Shown here: positions 51,658 through 59,923 of the stretch, one piece after another
Layout: every line of letters begins with the position of its first letter
How positions within the stretch are numbered: the stretch's first letter is position 1
Source: Microbacterium murale
Lineage (GTDB): Bacteria > Actinomycetota > Actinomycetes > Actinomycetales > Microbacteriaceae
Assembly (NCBI RefSeq): GCF_030815955.1
Contig: NZ_JAUSXK010000001.1
Location: 3,224,001-3,288,000, forward strand
DNA length: 64,000 nt
Direction of reading: 5' to 3'
Program-made: the position numbers and the translations under genes
Notes under the pieces: model-generated
Databases searched by the model: none
The model's input: the letters and a program-made list of their open reading frames with translations, nothing else
What the model was told of the DNA's origin: nothing

Positions 51658-54600
51658 CGTCTTGGAATGACCAGGGCCCACGGCTCTCGGCTCTCGACGT
51701 CGCAGCGGCACTCGGTCAGCCCCCGCCCACTCCTGCGCAGCAGCGCGTCATAGAAGCGCCGCCCACTCCTGCGCTCGTCGTCGCCGGGGCCGGCAGCGGA
51801 AAGACCGAGACGATGTCGGGCCGCGTCGTCTGGCTCGTGGCGAACGGGCATGTGCGCCGCGACGAGATCCTCGGGCTGACGTTCACGCGCAAGGCCGCCG
51901 GCGAGCTGGCCGAGCGCATCGCAGCGCGGCTCGCGTTGATCGACGAGTACGGGCGGCGTGGTCTTCTGCCGCATCTTCCGGAGATCGTCGCCTCAGGGTT
52001 GCTGCGCCGTGTAGAAGAAGCGTCGGCCGGGGCGCAGCGCGCGCTGGTGCGCACCCACGTGCTGGGCAAGCTCGCCGAGCGATTCGACACCGGATGGGAG
52101 CCGACATCGCCGCATAGCGCGGAGGATCTGATGATCCGCCCTCGCGTCTCGACGTACAACGCGTTCGCCGACTCGATCGTGCGTGAGCATGCGGCACGGA
52201 TCGGCCGCGATCCCGACGCCGCCATGCTCAGCCAGGCGGCATCCTGGATGCTGGCCCGCGAGGTCGTGCTGCGCGCCGATCTGCCGGAGCTGGAAGGCAT
52301 CGAGTACGCCGTGGGCACCGTCGTCGACGCGGTGCAGCGCCTCGCAGGCGACGTGCTCGATCACCGAGCTGAGCTGAGCAGTGCGGAGCGGATCGCCCGC
52401 GAATACGCGACGGCGTTCGAGCCGTACAGCGGCAACGGCGACATCGCCAAGGTCACAGGCAATCTGCTCGCGTTCCCGACGCTCGCCGCGCTCGTACGTG
52501 CGTACATCGCGGAGAAGCAGCGCCGAGGCGTGCTCGACTTCGCCGATCAGGTGAGCGGAGCCTATGACATCGTCGAATCGTCACCCGATGTGCGGGCCGA
52601 TCTGCGCGAACAGCACCGGGTGGTCCTGCTGGATGAGTATCAGGACACCTCGGTGATCCAGACCCAGTTCCTCGCCGAGGTGTTCCGAGACGCGGCCGTC
52701 ATGGCGGTCGGGGACCCGCATCAGTCGATCTACGGCTGGCGTGGCGCCAGCGCAGACAACCTTTACGCGTTCTCTCGCACGTTCGCTCACGACGCCCCGG
52801 CGCAGAACTTCAGTCTCATGACGAGCTGGCGCAACGACACATCCATTCTGGGTATTGCCAACCGTGTGCTCGAGCCGCTGAGGCGCCCGGGACTCGACGT
52901 TCCGCCGTTGGAGCCGCGCCCCGGTGCCGGAACAGGCGCCGTCGGCATCCGCTATCCGCTCACGGTGCACGAAGAGGCGGCGGAGGTCGCGGAGTGGTTC
53001 GTCGAGCGCCGTGCCGCGCACGCGGCGGTTCCGACGCCCGGGGGGACGCCACACACCGGGGCGATCCTGTTCCGGTCCAAACGGCACATGCAGACGTTCG
53101 CCGAGGCCCTCGCGGCGAAGGGCATACCGCACCGCATTCTCGGCCTCGGTGGTCTGCTGACCACGCCGGAGGTCGTCGACGTCGTATCGGCCCTGCGTGT
53201 CATCCATGATCCGAACGCGGGCTCCGCACTCATCCGCCTGCTCGTGGGGCCGCGATTCGGCATCGGTCTCGCCGATATGGGCGCCCTGTACGACCTCGCG
53301 TCCGAGCTGTCGAGACGCGACAGCGGACTGCTGCCGCTGCCGGACGAACTGCGCGCCCGCATCCGCTCCTCGCGAGGCGCCGACGAAGCCGTGTCGATCG
53401 TGGACGCCGTCGATGTCGTGCGCGGGCTCCGCGACGACTATCGGCTCATCCAGGGCATCACTGCGGAAGGTCGCGCGCGGATACGCACGGCGGGGGAGAT
53501 GCTGGAGCGCTTGCGACGCGCATCCGGTCAGCCGATCCCAGAGCTCATCCGCCTGATCGAGGCGGAGCTCCGTCTCGACATCGAGCTTGCGGCCAACGAG
53601 ACGCGCGGGCCCGCACGCGTGGCCGCGACTCAACTTCGCGCTTTCGCCGATGAAGTGCGCGCATTCCTCTCTGCCGATGACCGTGGCACCATCGGATCCC
53701 TGCTGGCCTGGCTCGACAAGGCCGAGAGCACAGACGAACTGATGCCCCGGCCGGAGCCGCCAGAGCCCGGCGTCGTGCAACTGCTCACCATCCACGGTTC
53801 CAAGGGCCTCGAGTGGGATGCCGTCGCCGTGGTGCGTCTCGTCGAAGGAGAGCTGCCCTCCCGGCCCACCGACACATCTGGCTGGTTCGGGTTCGGCGTG
53901 CTGCCGTTCGCACTGCGTGGAGACAACGCGGCGTTGCCTCGCTTCGAGTGGGAACCGCCGGCGGTCGGCGAATCAGATCCGGAGAAGCGGATCAAGGCAG
54001 GCGTGGCCTCGCTGACGAGCAGGAGCAAAGCCGCCCCGGGGGCCCTCACGGTGTTCAAGGATGCCTACCGTGACTATCAGCAGCAGGAGGAGCGCCGCCT
54101 GGCGTACGTCGCGGTCACGCGGGCGCGCACTGATCTGCTCTTGACCGGAGCGCACTGGGCCGGGCAGAAGAATCCTCGCGAAGCCAGCGCGTACCTGCGT
54201 GAGGCGATCGAGGTGCTGGGGTTGGAGCCCATCTCCGCGGTCGACGATGACGAGAACCCGTATGCAGGGGAGGGGAAGACCAGCGTGTGGCCGCTGGATC
54301 CGCTGGGTGGTCGACGTGCCGTGGTCGAGTCCGCTGCCGCGCTGGTGCGCGATGTCGACGGGGATGTCGTTCCGACGAGGCAGTTGGAAAGACTGCTCGC
54401 CGAACGGGCCGAGCGTCAGCGTGGAATTCGCGTCGACCCGCCCACTCGCGTGCCCGCGTCGAAGTTCAAGGACTATGTGACGGACTTCGACGCCACGGTG
54501 AGAGGGCTCAGTAGACCCATGCCAGAGCGGCCGTACCGTCAGACGCGTCTCGGCACACTGTTCCACGCCTGGGTCGAACATCGATCGGGCCTCGTCGGAG

Positions 54601-55157
54601 CCGGTGCCGGCCCGGAGAGCGCGCTGTGGGACTCGGACGAGGAACAGCCGGATCCGTGGAGCGTCTCTGCCTCTGACGAGGCCGATCTGGAGCGCCTGCG
54701 TGAGATCTTCGAGCGGAGCGAATGGGCCGCACGTCAGCCGATCGCCGTCGAGATCGAGATCGACTTCGCCCTCGGTGCCAGCGCCGACGAACTCGGTGCC
54801 GACACCGACGAACTCGGTGCTGATACCGAGGAAGGCGATATCGCGAGCAGCTCGGGCGAAGGCCACATCGTCATCTGCAAGCTGGATGCCGTGTACCGCC
54901 GTGAGGATCGTGACGGACGTATCGAGATCGTCGACTGGAAGACCGGGAAGGCGCCCCGGAACGCCGCAGAGCGTGAAGAGCGGATGCTGCAGCTCGCGCT
55001 GTATCGCCTGGCCTACCACCGCCGCTTCGGCGTACCTCTGGAGGAGATCGACGTCGCGCTCTACTACGTCGCGGACGATCTCGTCATCCGTGGTGACCGG
55101 GTCTACTCGGAGGAGGAACTCGTCCAGCGCTGGAGCGCAGCGCGCGCGGCACGCTGA
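51654..55157 (+). CDS. adnB: AdnB-like helicase-nuclease subunit
   Basis: Second subunit (1167 residues) of the AdnAB-type complex and, in mycobacteria, its main motor. Motifs are canonical: Q PTPAQQRVIE, I VVAGAGSGKTETMSGR, II VVLLDEYQDTSVIQTQ, III AVGDPHQSIYGWRGAS, IV MTSWRNDTSILGIAN, V TIHGSKGLEWDAVAVV, VI AYVAVTRARTDLLLTG. The C-terminal nuclease has GTLFHAWVEH and the core IEIVDWKTGKAPRN with QLALYRLAY. A short in-frame tandem repeat (DELGADT) lies in the nuclease domain. It begins in the ATGA overlap with adnA and its last 55 bases overlap the convergent APH-like gene. Confidence 0.92.
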   Translation: MTSWNDQGPRLSALDVAAALGQPPPTPAQQRVIEAPPTPALVVAGAGSGKTETMSGRVVWLVANGHVRRDEILGLTFTRKAAGELAERIAARLALIDEYGRRGLLPHLPEIVASGLLRRVEEASAGAQRALVRTHVLGKLAERFDTGWEPTSPHSAEDLMIRPRVSTYNAFADSIVREHAARIGRDPDAAMLSQAASWMLAREVVLRADLPELEGIEYAVGTVVDAVQRLAGDVLDHRAELSSAERIAREYATAFEPYSGNGDIAKVTGNLLAFPTLAALVRAYIAEKQRRGVLDFADQVSGAYDIVESSPDVRADLREQHRVVLLDEYQDTSVIQTQFLAEVFRDAAVMAVGDPHQSIYGWRGASADNLYAFSRTFAHDAPAQNFSLMTSWRNDTSILGIANRVLEPLRRPGLDVPPLEPRPGAGTGAVGIRYPLTVHEEAAEVAEWFVERRAAHAAVPTPGGTPHTGAILFRSKRHMQTFAEALAAKGIPHRILGLGGLLTTPEVVDVVSALRVIHDPNAGSALIRLLVGPRFGIGLADMGALYDLASELSRRDSGLLPLPDELRARIRSSRGADEAVSIVDAVDVVRGLRDDYRLIQGITAEGRARIRTAGEMLERLRRASGQPIPELIRLIEAELRLDIELAANETRGPARVAATQLRAFADEVRAFLSADDRGTIGSLLAWLDKAESTDELMPRPEPPEPGVVQLLTIHGSKGLEWDAVAVVRLVEGELPSRPTDTSGWFGFGVLPFALRGDNAALPRFEWEPPAVGESDPEKRIKAGVASLTSRSKAAPGALTVFKDAYRDYQQQEERRLAYVAVTRARTDLLLTGAHWAGQKNPREASAYLREAIEVLGLEPISAVDDDENPYAGEGKTSVWPLDPLGGRRAVVESAAALVRDVDGDVVPTRQLERLLAERAERQRGIRVDPPTRVPASKFKDYVTDFDATVRGLSRPMPERPYRQTRLGTLFHAWVEHRSGLVGAGAGPESALWDSDEEQPDPWSVSASDEADLERLREIFERSEWAARQPIAVEIEIDFALGASADELGADTDELGADTEEGDIASSSGEGHIVICKLDAVYRREDRDGRIEIVDWKTGKAPRNAAEREERMLQLALYRLAYHRRFGVPLEEIDVALYYVADDLVIRGDRVYSEEELVQRWSAARAAR
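54781..54828 (+). repeat. In-frame tandem repeat in adnB
   Basis: A 21-base unit, GACGAACTCGGTGCCGACAC plus one base, occurs about 2.3 times and encodes ADELGADTDELGADTEE. It sits in an acidic loop before the nuclease core and is probably a variable-length linker. Confidence 0.7.
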
Positions 55158-56425
55158 GCCTCATCCGCAGGATCGGCCGCACTCGGGTCCGTCCCTGTCT
55201 TGTCGGTCCACAGCGCCTCTGATCCGGAGTCGGCGGCATCATCCCGCGGACGCAGGTCCGACTTCGTGATCTCGCTGAGGTCCTCGGTGGAGTCGCCCAC
55301 GAACGCATCTTCGTCGTTCGTTCCGCCCCTGGTCTGATCGCCTCCGAGCGCCTCCCCGGTGTCGCCTGGCAGAAGGTCCTGCGGGTTGTAGGCGTCGGTC
55401 TCCATGGCGGTGTTGACCCGCGTTGCCGCCGTCTCGGGAACTCGTCCCAGCGCGTCCAGCGCGGAATCGACGCCCTCGCTGCGCTGAGCGATGACCGAGA
55501 GATCGTTCTCGCGCAGTCCTTCGGCCAGTGCTTCGAGCAGCGCAGCCGCGTCGTCCATGATGTCCTTGCGGTGCAGTGAATCGCCGTGCACCAGCCAACG
55601 CGCGAACTCCAGTTCCGCCAGCAGTCGCGCGCGCAGCGCCAGGGCACCGTCCGGTGTCCGGTCGGACGCCTCCGCGTAGGCCGCGTGCACATCACCAGCA
55701 GCATCCGTCGCGGATGAGAGCCAGGCGAGATCCACGGCAGGATCCCCGAGCGAAAGTCCGTGCCAGTGCACGACGCCGACGACTGCCGGGCCCCGTTCTG
55801 GGTCGTCGTCGAACAGGAACGAAGTGGCCTGCACGCCGCCGAGCGTCACAGCCGACTCGAAACGCCACAGTTCGTCGTCATCCACGGCTTCACGCCAGCG
55901 CACCGTGAGCCGAGCGGGAATACGGCCGGTCGCCGCCGCACGATCGACGAGCTGGCGGATCTCCTCGCGCGATTCCTCGGCGCTGCGGGCTGGGAGCCCG
56001 GCGCCGCGCACGACGGAGGCCGGCAGCGCATGCACCGCTGCGATCGATGCCCCCATCGACTCGGCTGCGCCGCGACCACCTGGTACGTGCCCCGCTTCGA
56101 TCTGGAAACCGGGCAGCAGCTCCGTCACGAGCGCACGGCCGTCAGCGAGACGGGTCTCTCCGATGTATTCCGGCGCGCGGAAGGGGAGCATGGCTCGCGC
56201 GCCAGCGGTCAGCGCGCGCAGAGCCAGCGACTCCGCAGCGAGTTCTCGTGCGGTCTCGTCGTCGTCGCCGACGCGGATCGCGAGTTCGCGCCCGTCAGCG
56301 AGGGTCACGACCGCAGAATCGAACCGACCGTCGCCGTCAGCCGTCAGAGTTCGTGCGCCGACGACCTCCGCCCCGGACAGTGCGGCTGTGACCGCCGCCG
56401 CTAGAGTAAAGGGAGACCGTGCCAT
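55103..56425 (-). CDS. APH-fold (aminoglycoside phosphotransferase-like) protein, catalytic loop degenerate
   Basis: A 440-residue protein. Residues about 1-340 align with the bacterial kinase fold: N-lobe VVTLADGRELAIRVGDDDET, hinge LVTELLPGFQIE, and LSLGDPAVDLAWLSSATDA in the C-lobe. The expected catalytic HGD reads LGG at residues 195-197 (VTLGGVQATSF), and the metal-binding Asp before the WHGLSLGD block is His (GVVHWHG), so kinase activity is doubtful. Residues after 340 form an acidic, disordered-looking tail. ATG 56425 follows TACTCT by six bases; the longer in-frame ORF upstream overlaps nudC. The 3' end overlaps adnB on the other strand. Position between adnB and nudC is typical of related genera. 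Confidence 0.8.
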   Translation of the reverse strand: MARSPFTLAAAVTAALSGAEVVGARTLTADGDGRFDSAVVTLADGRELAIRVGDDDETARELAAESLALRALTAGARAMLPFRAPEYIGETRLADGRALVTELLPGFQIEAGHVPGGRGAAESMGASIAAVHALPASVVRGAGLPARSAEESREEIRQLVDRAAATGRIPARLTVRWREAVDDDELWRFESAVTLGGVQATSFLFDDDPERGPAVVGVVHWHGLSLGDPAVDLAWLSSATDAAGDVHAAYAEASDRTPDGALALRARLLAELEFARWLVHGDSLHRKDIMDDAAALLEALAEGLRENDLSVIAQRSEGVDSALDALGRVPETAATRVNTAMETDAYNPQDLLPGDTGEALGGDQTRGGTNDEDAFVGDSTEDLSEITKSDLRPRDDAADSGSEALWTDKTGTDPSAADPADEAQRAARAALQRWTSSSSE

Positions 56426-56431
56426 GCCCCC

Positions 56432-56437
56432 AGAGTA
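56432..56437 (-). promoter_or_regulatory. Candidate -10 for leaderless APH-like gene mRNA
   Basis: TACTCT on the minus strand ends six bases before the ATG at 56425 (spacer GGGGGC). Confidence 0.4.
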
Positions 56438-56489
56438 GGTCCGCCCGGGTGCGGTTGCGCCTACGCCACGCCTGCGAGAGAGGGAGTCG

Positions 56490-57371
56490 ATGACTGTCCG
56501 CCGTGCCTTGTTCGACCGTGCCGCGCACCTGCGCGACGAGCCGGGGATCCTCGATGCGCTGCGCGCATCGGGTGATGTCCGGGTGATCGTCGTGCGTGAG
56601 GGGCGCGTGCGTATCGAAGATGCCACGCTCGTCACGGTCGCCGCAGACGAGGTGGCAGAGGCGCAGTGGGCACTGCTCGGCCGTCACAGCGACAGCAGTC
56701 CGCTCCTTCTCGCCGTCGAAGCAGTCTCCGAGGATTCCATCGACGCGGCCCCGGCCGAGGCCTGGCTCGGGCTGCGCGATGCCGGCGGCCTCCTCGATCC
56801 GGAGAACACCGAACTCCTCGTCGAGTCGATCGCGCTGGCCGGTTGGTTGAGCGATGCGCGCTTCTGCGCGCGGTGCGGATCCGACACCGAGCTGCGCCAG
56901 GGCGGCTGGTCGCGGAGATGCCACGCGTGCCAGCACGACATCTTCCCTCGCACCGACCCCGCGGTGATCGTCGCCGTCGAGAGCGACGACGGCGAGAAGT
57001 TGCTGCTCGGGGCGAACGCGAACTGGCACGGCCGGATGTACTCCTGCTTCGCAGGTTTCGTCGAAGCGGGCGAATCGCTCGAGCTGACGGTGCACCGGGA
57101 GATCGAGGAGGAGGCCGGCGTACGGCTGGACTCCGTCCGCTACATCGGCTCGCAGCCATGGCCGTACCCGCGCTCGCTCATGGTCGGCTTCCGCGCGACG
57201 GCATCCGACGAACGCCGCGCGCGTCCCGACGGTGAAGAGATCATCGACGTCCGATGGTTCACACGCGACGAGATCGGCAGCGCGCTCAACGGCGACGGTC
57301 CTGTCGGCTTGCCCGGGCCGGCATCCATCGCGAGAGCCCTCATCCAGGGCTGGTACGAGGATCGGGCGTGA
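56490..57371 (+). CDS. nudC: NAD+ diphosphatase / NAD-decapping Nudix hydrolase
   Basis: Hydrolyses NADH/NAD+ and can remove NAD caps from RNA. The 293-residue protein has the N-terminal NudC domain, a four-cysteine zinc ribbon (FCARCGSDTELRQGGW ... CHACQHDIFPRTDPA), the Nudix box (GFVEAGESLELTVHREIEEE then AGV) and the NADH-family motif SQPWPYPRSLMVGF. AGAGAGGGAGTCG precedes the ATG. It overlaps the UvrD-like helicase by four bases (GTGA), an order shared with mycobacteria. Confidence 0.96.
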   Translation: MTVRRALFDRAAHLRDEPGILDALRASGDVRVIVVREGRVRIEDATLVTVAADEVAEAQWALLGRHSDSSPLLLAVEAVSEDSIDAAPAEAWLGLRDAGGLLDPENTELLVESIALAGWLSDARFCARCGSDTELRQGGWSRRCHACQHDIFPRTDPAVIVAVESDDGEKLLLGANANWHGRMYSCFAGFVEAGESLELTVHREIEEEAGVRLDSVRYIGSQPWPYPRSLMVGFRATASDERRARPDGEEIIDVRWFTRDEIGSALNGDGPVGLPGPASIARALIQGWYEDRA

Positions 57372-59089
57372 GCGCGCTCGACGCCCTCGACGAACGACAG
57401 CGGGAAGCGGCATCCGTGCTGCGCGGACCCGTCGCAGTGCTCGCCGGTGCCGGTACGGGCAAGACCCGTGTCATCACCCATCGCATCGCGCACGGCGTCG
57501 ATACCGGCGCATACTCGCCGAGCCGCGTCATGGCCGTCACCTTCACGGCGAAGGCCGCGGGCGAGCTTCGCGGACGCCTCCGCGGCCTCGGCATCGAAGG
57601 CGTGGTCGCCCGCACCTTCCACGCGGCCGCCCTCGCGCAGCTGAACTTCTTCTGGCCGACTCTCGCCGGCTCTCCTGCGCCGAGCATCATCGACAACAAG
57701 GTGCGGCTGCTCGGCCAGGCCGCCGAGCAGCTGCGCCTGCGTCCTGACACCGCGACGCTTCGCGACATCGCCAGTGAGATCGAGTGGCGCAAGGTCTCGA
57801 TGCTCTCGATCGAGCAGCATGCAGCGCTCGGAAGGTCCGTAGGGCGGGTGAGCACGGAGCAGCTCGCCGCGTTGCAGCAGGGCTACGAGGCTCTCAAGGA
57901 CGATCGTCGGCAGCTCGACTTCGAAGACGTGCTGCTCGCATGCGCGGGAATGCTGGAGGCGGAGCCGCGCGTCTCGGCGTCCGTGCACGAGCAATACCGG
58001 CATTTCACCGTCGACGAGTTCCAGGACGTCTCGCCCCTGCAGAACCGATTGCTGGAGCTCTGGCTGGGCGATCGCCGCGACATCTGCGTCGTAGGCGACG
58101 CCAGCCAGACGATCTACTCCTTCGCGGGTGCCGACCAGAAGTACCTGCTCGAGTTCGGGCGCCGTTACCCAGACGCCACTGTCGTGCGCTTGGAGACCAA
58201 TTACCGCTCGCAGCCGCCGATCCTCGCAGCTGCGAACGCTCTGATGAACGGGCGCGCCGGTGCGCTCGAGCTCGTCGCGGCCCGCGAGTCCCTGACCGCC
58301 GAGGCGCCTACCGTCACTGCGTACGCCAGCGAGACGGAAGAGGCGGCCGGTATCGCCGCGTCGATCGCCGCCCGGATCGCCGCCGGCGCTTCCCCGTCCG
58401 AGATCGCGGTGCTGTACCGGGCGCACTCGCAGTCCGGCGTGATCCAGCAGGCCCTCGGAGAGGCCGGCATCGCGTCGCGGGTGCTCGGTGGCAAGCGATT
58501 CTTCGATATGCCTGAGGTGCGCCAGGCGGTGCTCGCGCTGCGAGGCGCCTCCGTCGCGCCGACGGAGCGGGGATTCCTCTCGAACGTGCAGAAGGTACTG
58601 CGCGAGCTGGGGCTCAGCGACGAGCCGCCTGCCGCAGGAGGGGCGCAGCGCGACGGCTGGGAGGCGCGACGTGCCATCCTGCGCCTCGCGGAGGAGGCGC
58701 CGAGTGAGACCACGCTCCGATCCTTCAGCGAGGCGCTGATGGCGAGAGCGAAGGACCAGCACGAGCCGACGATCCAGGCGGTGACGATGTCGACCCTGCA
58801 CGCTGCCAAGGGCTTGGAATGGCCGCATGTGCATCTCGCGGGCTGGACGGAAGGTGCCCTGCCCATCTCCTACGCGACTGGGTTCGATGCGATCGACGAG
58901 GAACGGCGTCTCGCCTACGTCGGCATCACGCGCGCCGCGCGAACCCTGGCGCTGTCGTGGTCTCATGCCGCTGGTCGGGGTGAGCGGCAGCCGTCCCGGT
59001 TCCTTCAGGAGATCGGAACGACTGCTCGCGGCACCGGCATTCTGCGTGAAACTTCACCGAACGCCACACGCGGCGGCCGTCGGGGCTGA
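57368..59089 (+). CDS. uvrD2: UvrD2-like SF1 DNA helicase, short form
   Basis: A 573-residue 3'-5' DNA helicase. Motifs: I VLAGAGTGKTRVITHRIAHG, Ia AVTFTAKAAGELRGRLRG, II FTVDEFQDVSPLQNRLLELW, III VVGDASQTIYSFAGAD, IV LETNYRSQPPILAAAN, V STLHAAKGLEWPHVHLAGW, VI LAYVGITRAARTLALSWS. Mycobacterial UvrD2 carries an additional RQC-like tetracysteine region and HRDC domain; this protein ends shortly after motif VI and lacks both. The GTG at 57368 overlaps the nudC stop. The last 164 bases overlap the convergent ThiF-like gene. Confidence 0.9.
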   Translation: MSALDALDERQREAASVLRGPVAVLAGAGTGKTRVITHRIAHGVDTGAYSPSRVMAVTFTAKAAGELRGRLRGLGIEGVVARTFHAAALAQLNFFWPTLAGSPAPSIIDNKVRLLGQAAEQLRLRPDTATLRDIASEIEWRKVSMLSIEQHAALGRSVGRVSTEQLAALQQGYEALKDDRRQLDFEDVLLACAGMLEAEPRVSASVHEQYRHFTVDEFQDVSPLQNRLLELWLGDRRDICVVGDASQTIYSFAGADQKYLLEFGRRYPDATVVRLETNYRSQPPILAAANALMNGRAGALELVAARESLTAEAPTVTAYASETEEAAGIAASIAARIAAGASPSEIAVLYRAHSQSGVIQQALGEAGIASRVLGGKRFFDMPEVRQAVLALRGASVAPTERGFLSNVQKVLRELGLSDEPPAAGGAQRDGWEARRAILRLAEEAPSETTLRSFSEALMARAKDQHEPTIQAVTMSTLHAAKGLEWPHVHLAGWTEGALPISYATGFDAIDEERRLAYVGITRAARTLALSWSHAAGRGERQPSRFLQEIGTTARGTGILRETSPNATRGGRRG

Positions 59090-59798
59090 TCCGAACCGAT
59101 TTCAGGGCGTTCGTGCGCCCAGGTTCAGAGAGGATCCGTGCGGCGAGGGCTGCAGCCTCGGCTGTTCGGGCCGCGGTGATGCGACCGGATGCCGTGCCGA
59201 TCAGTTGCGCATGCAGCATCGGCCATGCCGGGTCGCGGTCGCGCTCATGGCCATCGCGGCATGTCAGGCACGGCGTGCGGCCGGGGACGACGAGCGGACC
59301 GATGGTGGTACCGCCCATCTCGAACGCGATCGGCAGGTGCGTCACGTCGTCGCGCAGGTGAGCCGCGAACTGGCGAGCGGATGCTGCGCCCTCCACCAGT
59401 ACGACCGCCACGGCATGAGGAGTGGCGCGCTCGGTCATGCTGAAGCCTTCGTCGACGAGCGCGATCTCGGTGCGAGCCGCGATCCGGGAATCGGTCAGGT
59501 TGAGGCTCTCGATCCACACGTGCGGCAGCGGCGGCGCGTCGGTGCGCAGTACCGGCTGCAGCGCCGAGAGCAGTTCGCGGGCGGCGTCACGCGGAGCGCC
59601 GGCCCCGTGCGCGATCACGTCGAAGGCGCTGGGGCGGAATCCGAGGCGCAGGGACTGGAGTAACTGTTCCACCCACGGCTCGGAAACCGAGATCCGCACC
59701 GCGCCTTCCAACCCGAACTGCACGGTGTCGACGTCGCGCCACAGCAGGGGATAGGCAGGATCGAGACGCGTCAGCGTCGGCGGTGTGATCGGCGACAT
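58926..59798 (-). CDS. ThiF/cyclodehydratase-like protein without adenylation motif
   Basis: A 290-residue protein resembling the actinobacterial family annotated as bacteriocin-biosynthesis cyclodehydratase domain or ThiF-like (an E1-like fold related to the leader-binding part of azoline-forming enzymes). The best block is GGTTIGPLVVPGRTPCLTCR, followed by DPAWPMLHAQLIG; CLTC and a later CRCR supply a probable four-cysteine zinc site. No clear nucleotide-binding glycine-rich loop is seen. A short ORF end (SPEGTGTAAAHPDQRHETTT) looks unconserved and runs antisense to the UvrD2-like gene for 164 bases. There is no YcaO gene or precursor peptide nearby. Function unknown. Confidence 0.75.
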   Translation of the reverse strand: MSPITPPTLTRLDPAYPLLWRDVDTVQFGLEGAVRISVSEPWVEQLLQSLRLGFRPSAFDVIAHGAGAPRDAARELLSALQPVLRTDAPPLPHVWIESLNLTDSRIAARTEIALVDEGFSMTERATPHAVAVVLVEGAASARQFAAHLRDDVTHLPIAFEMGGTTIGPLVVPGRTPCLTCRDGHERDRDPAWPMLHAQLIGTASGRITAARTAEAAALAARILSEPGRTNALKSVRISPDGRRVWRSVKFHAECRCREQSFRSPEGTGTAAAHPDQRHETTTAPGFARRA

Positions 59799-59923
59799 GC
59801 ACTGATTCTGCCCACGCGTCGCACTCAGCGGGATGGCGACGACGTATCAGTGGACAAATCCCTGCTCGCGGTCGATGTGCAGTTCGAGTCGGCGCTGCCG
59901 CCAGAGGCGCCGCCCATCGATGA

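Noticed and set aside
59799..59923. Small gene between the ThiF-like and DUF2342 genes
   Set aside because: Frames here have no conserved start, ribosome site or family match; treated as intergenic.
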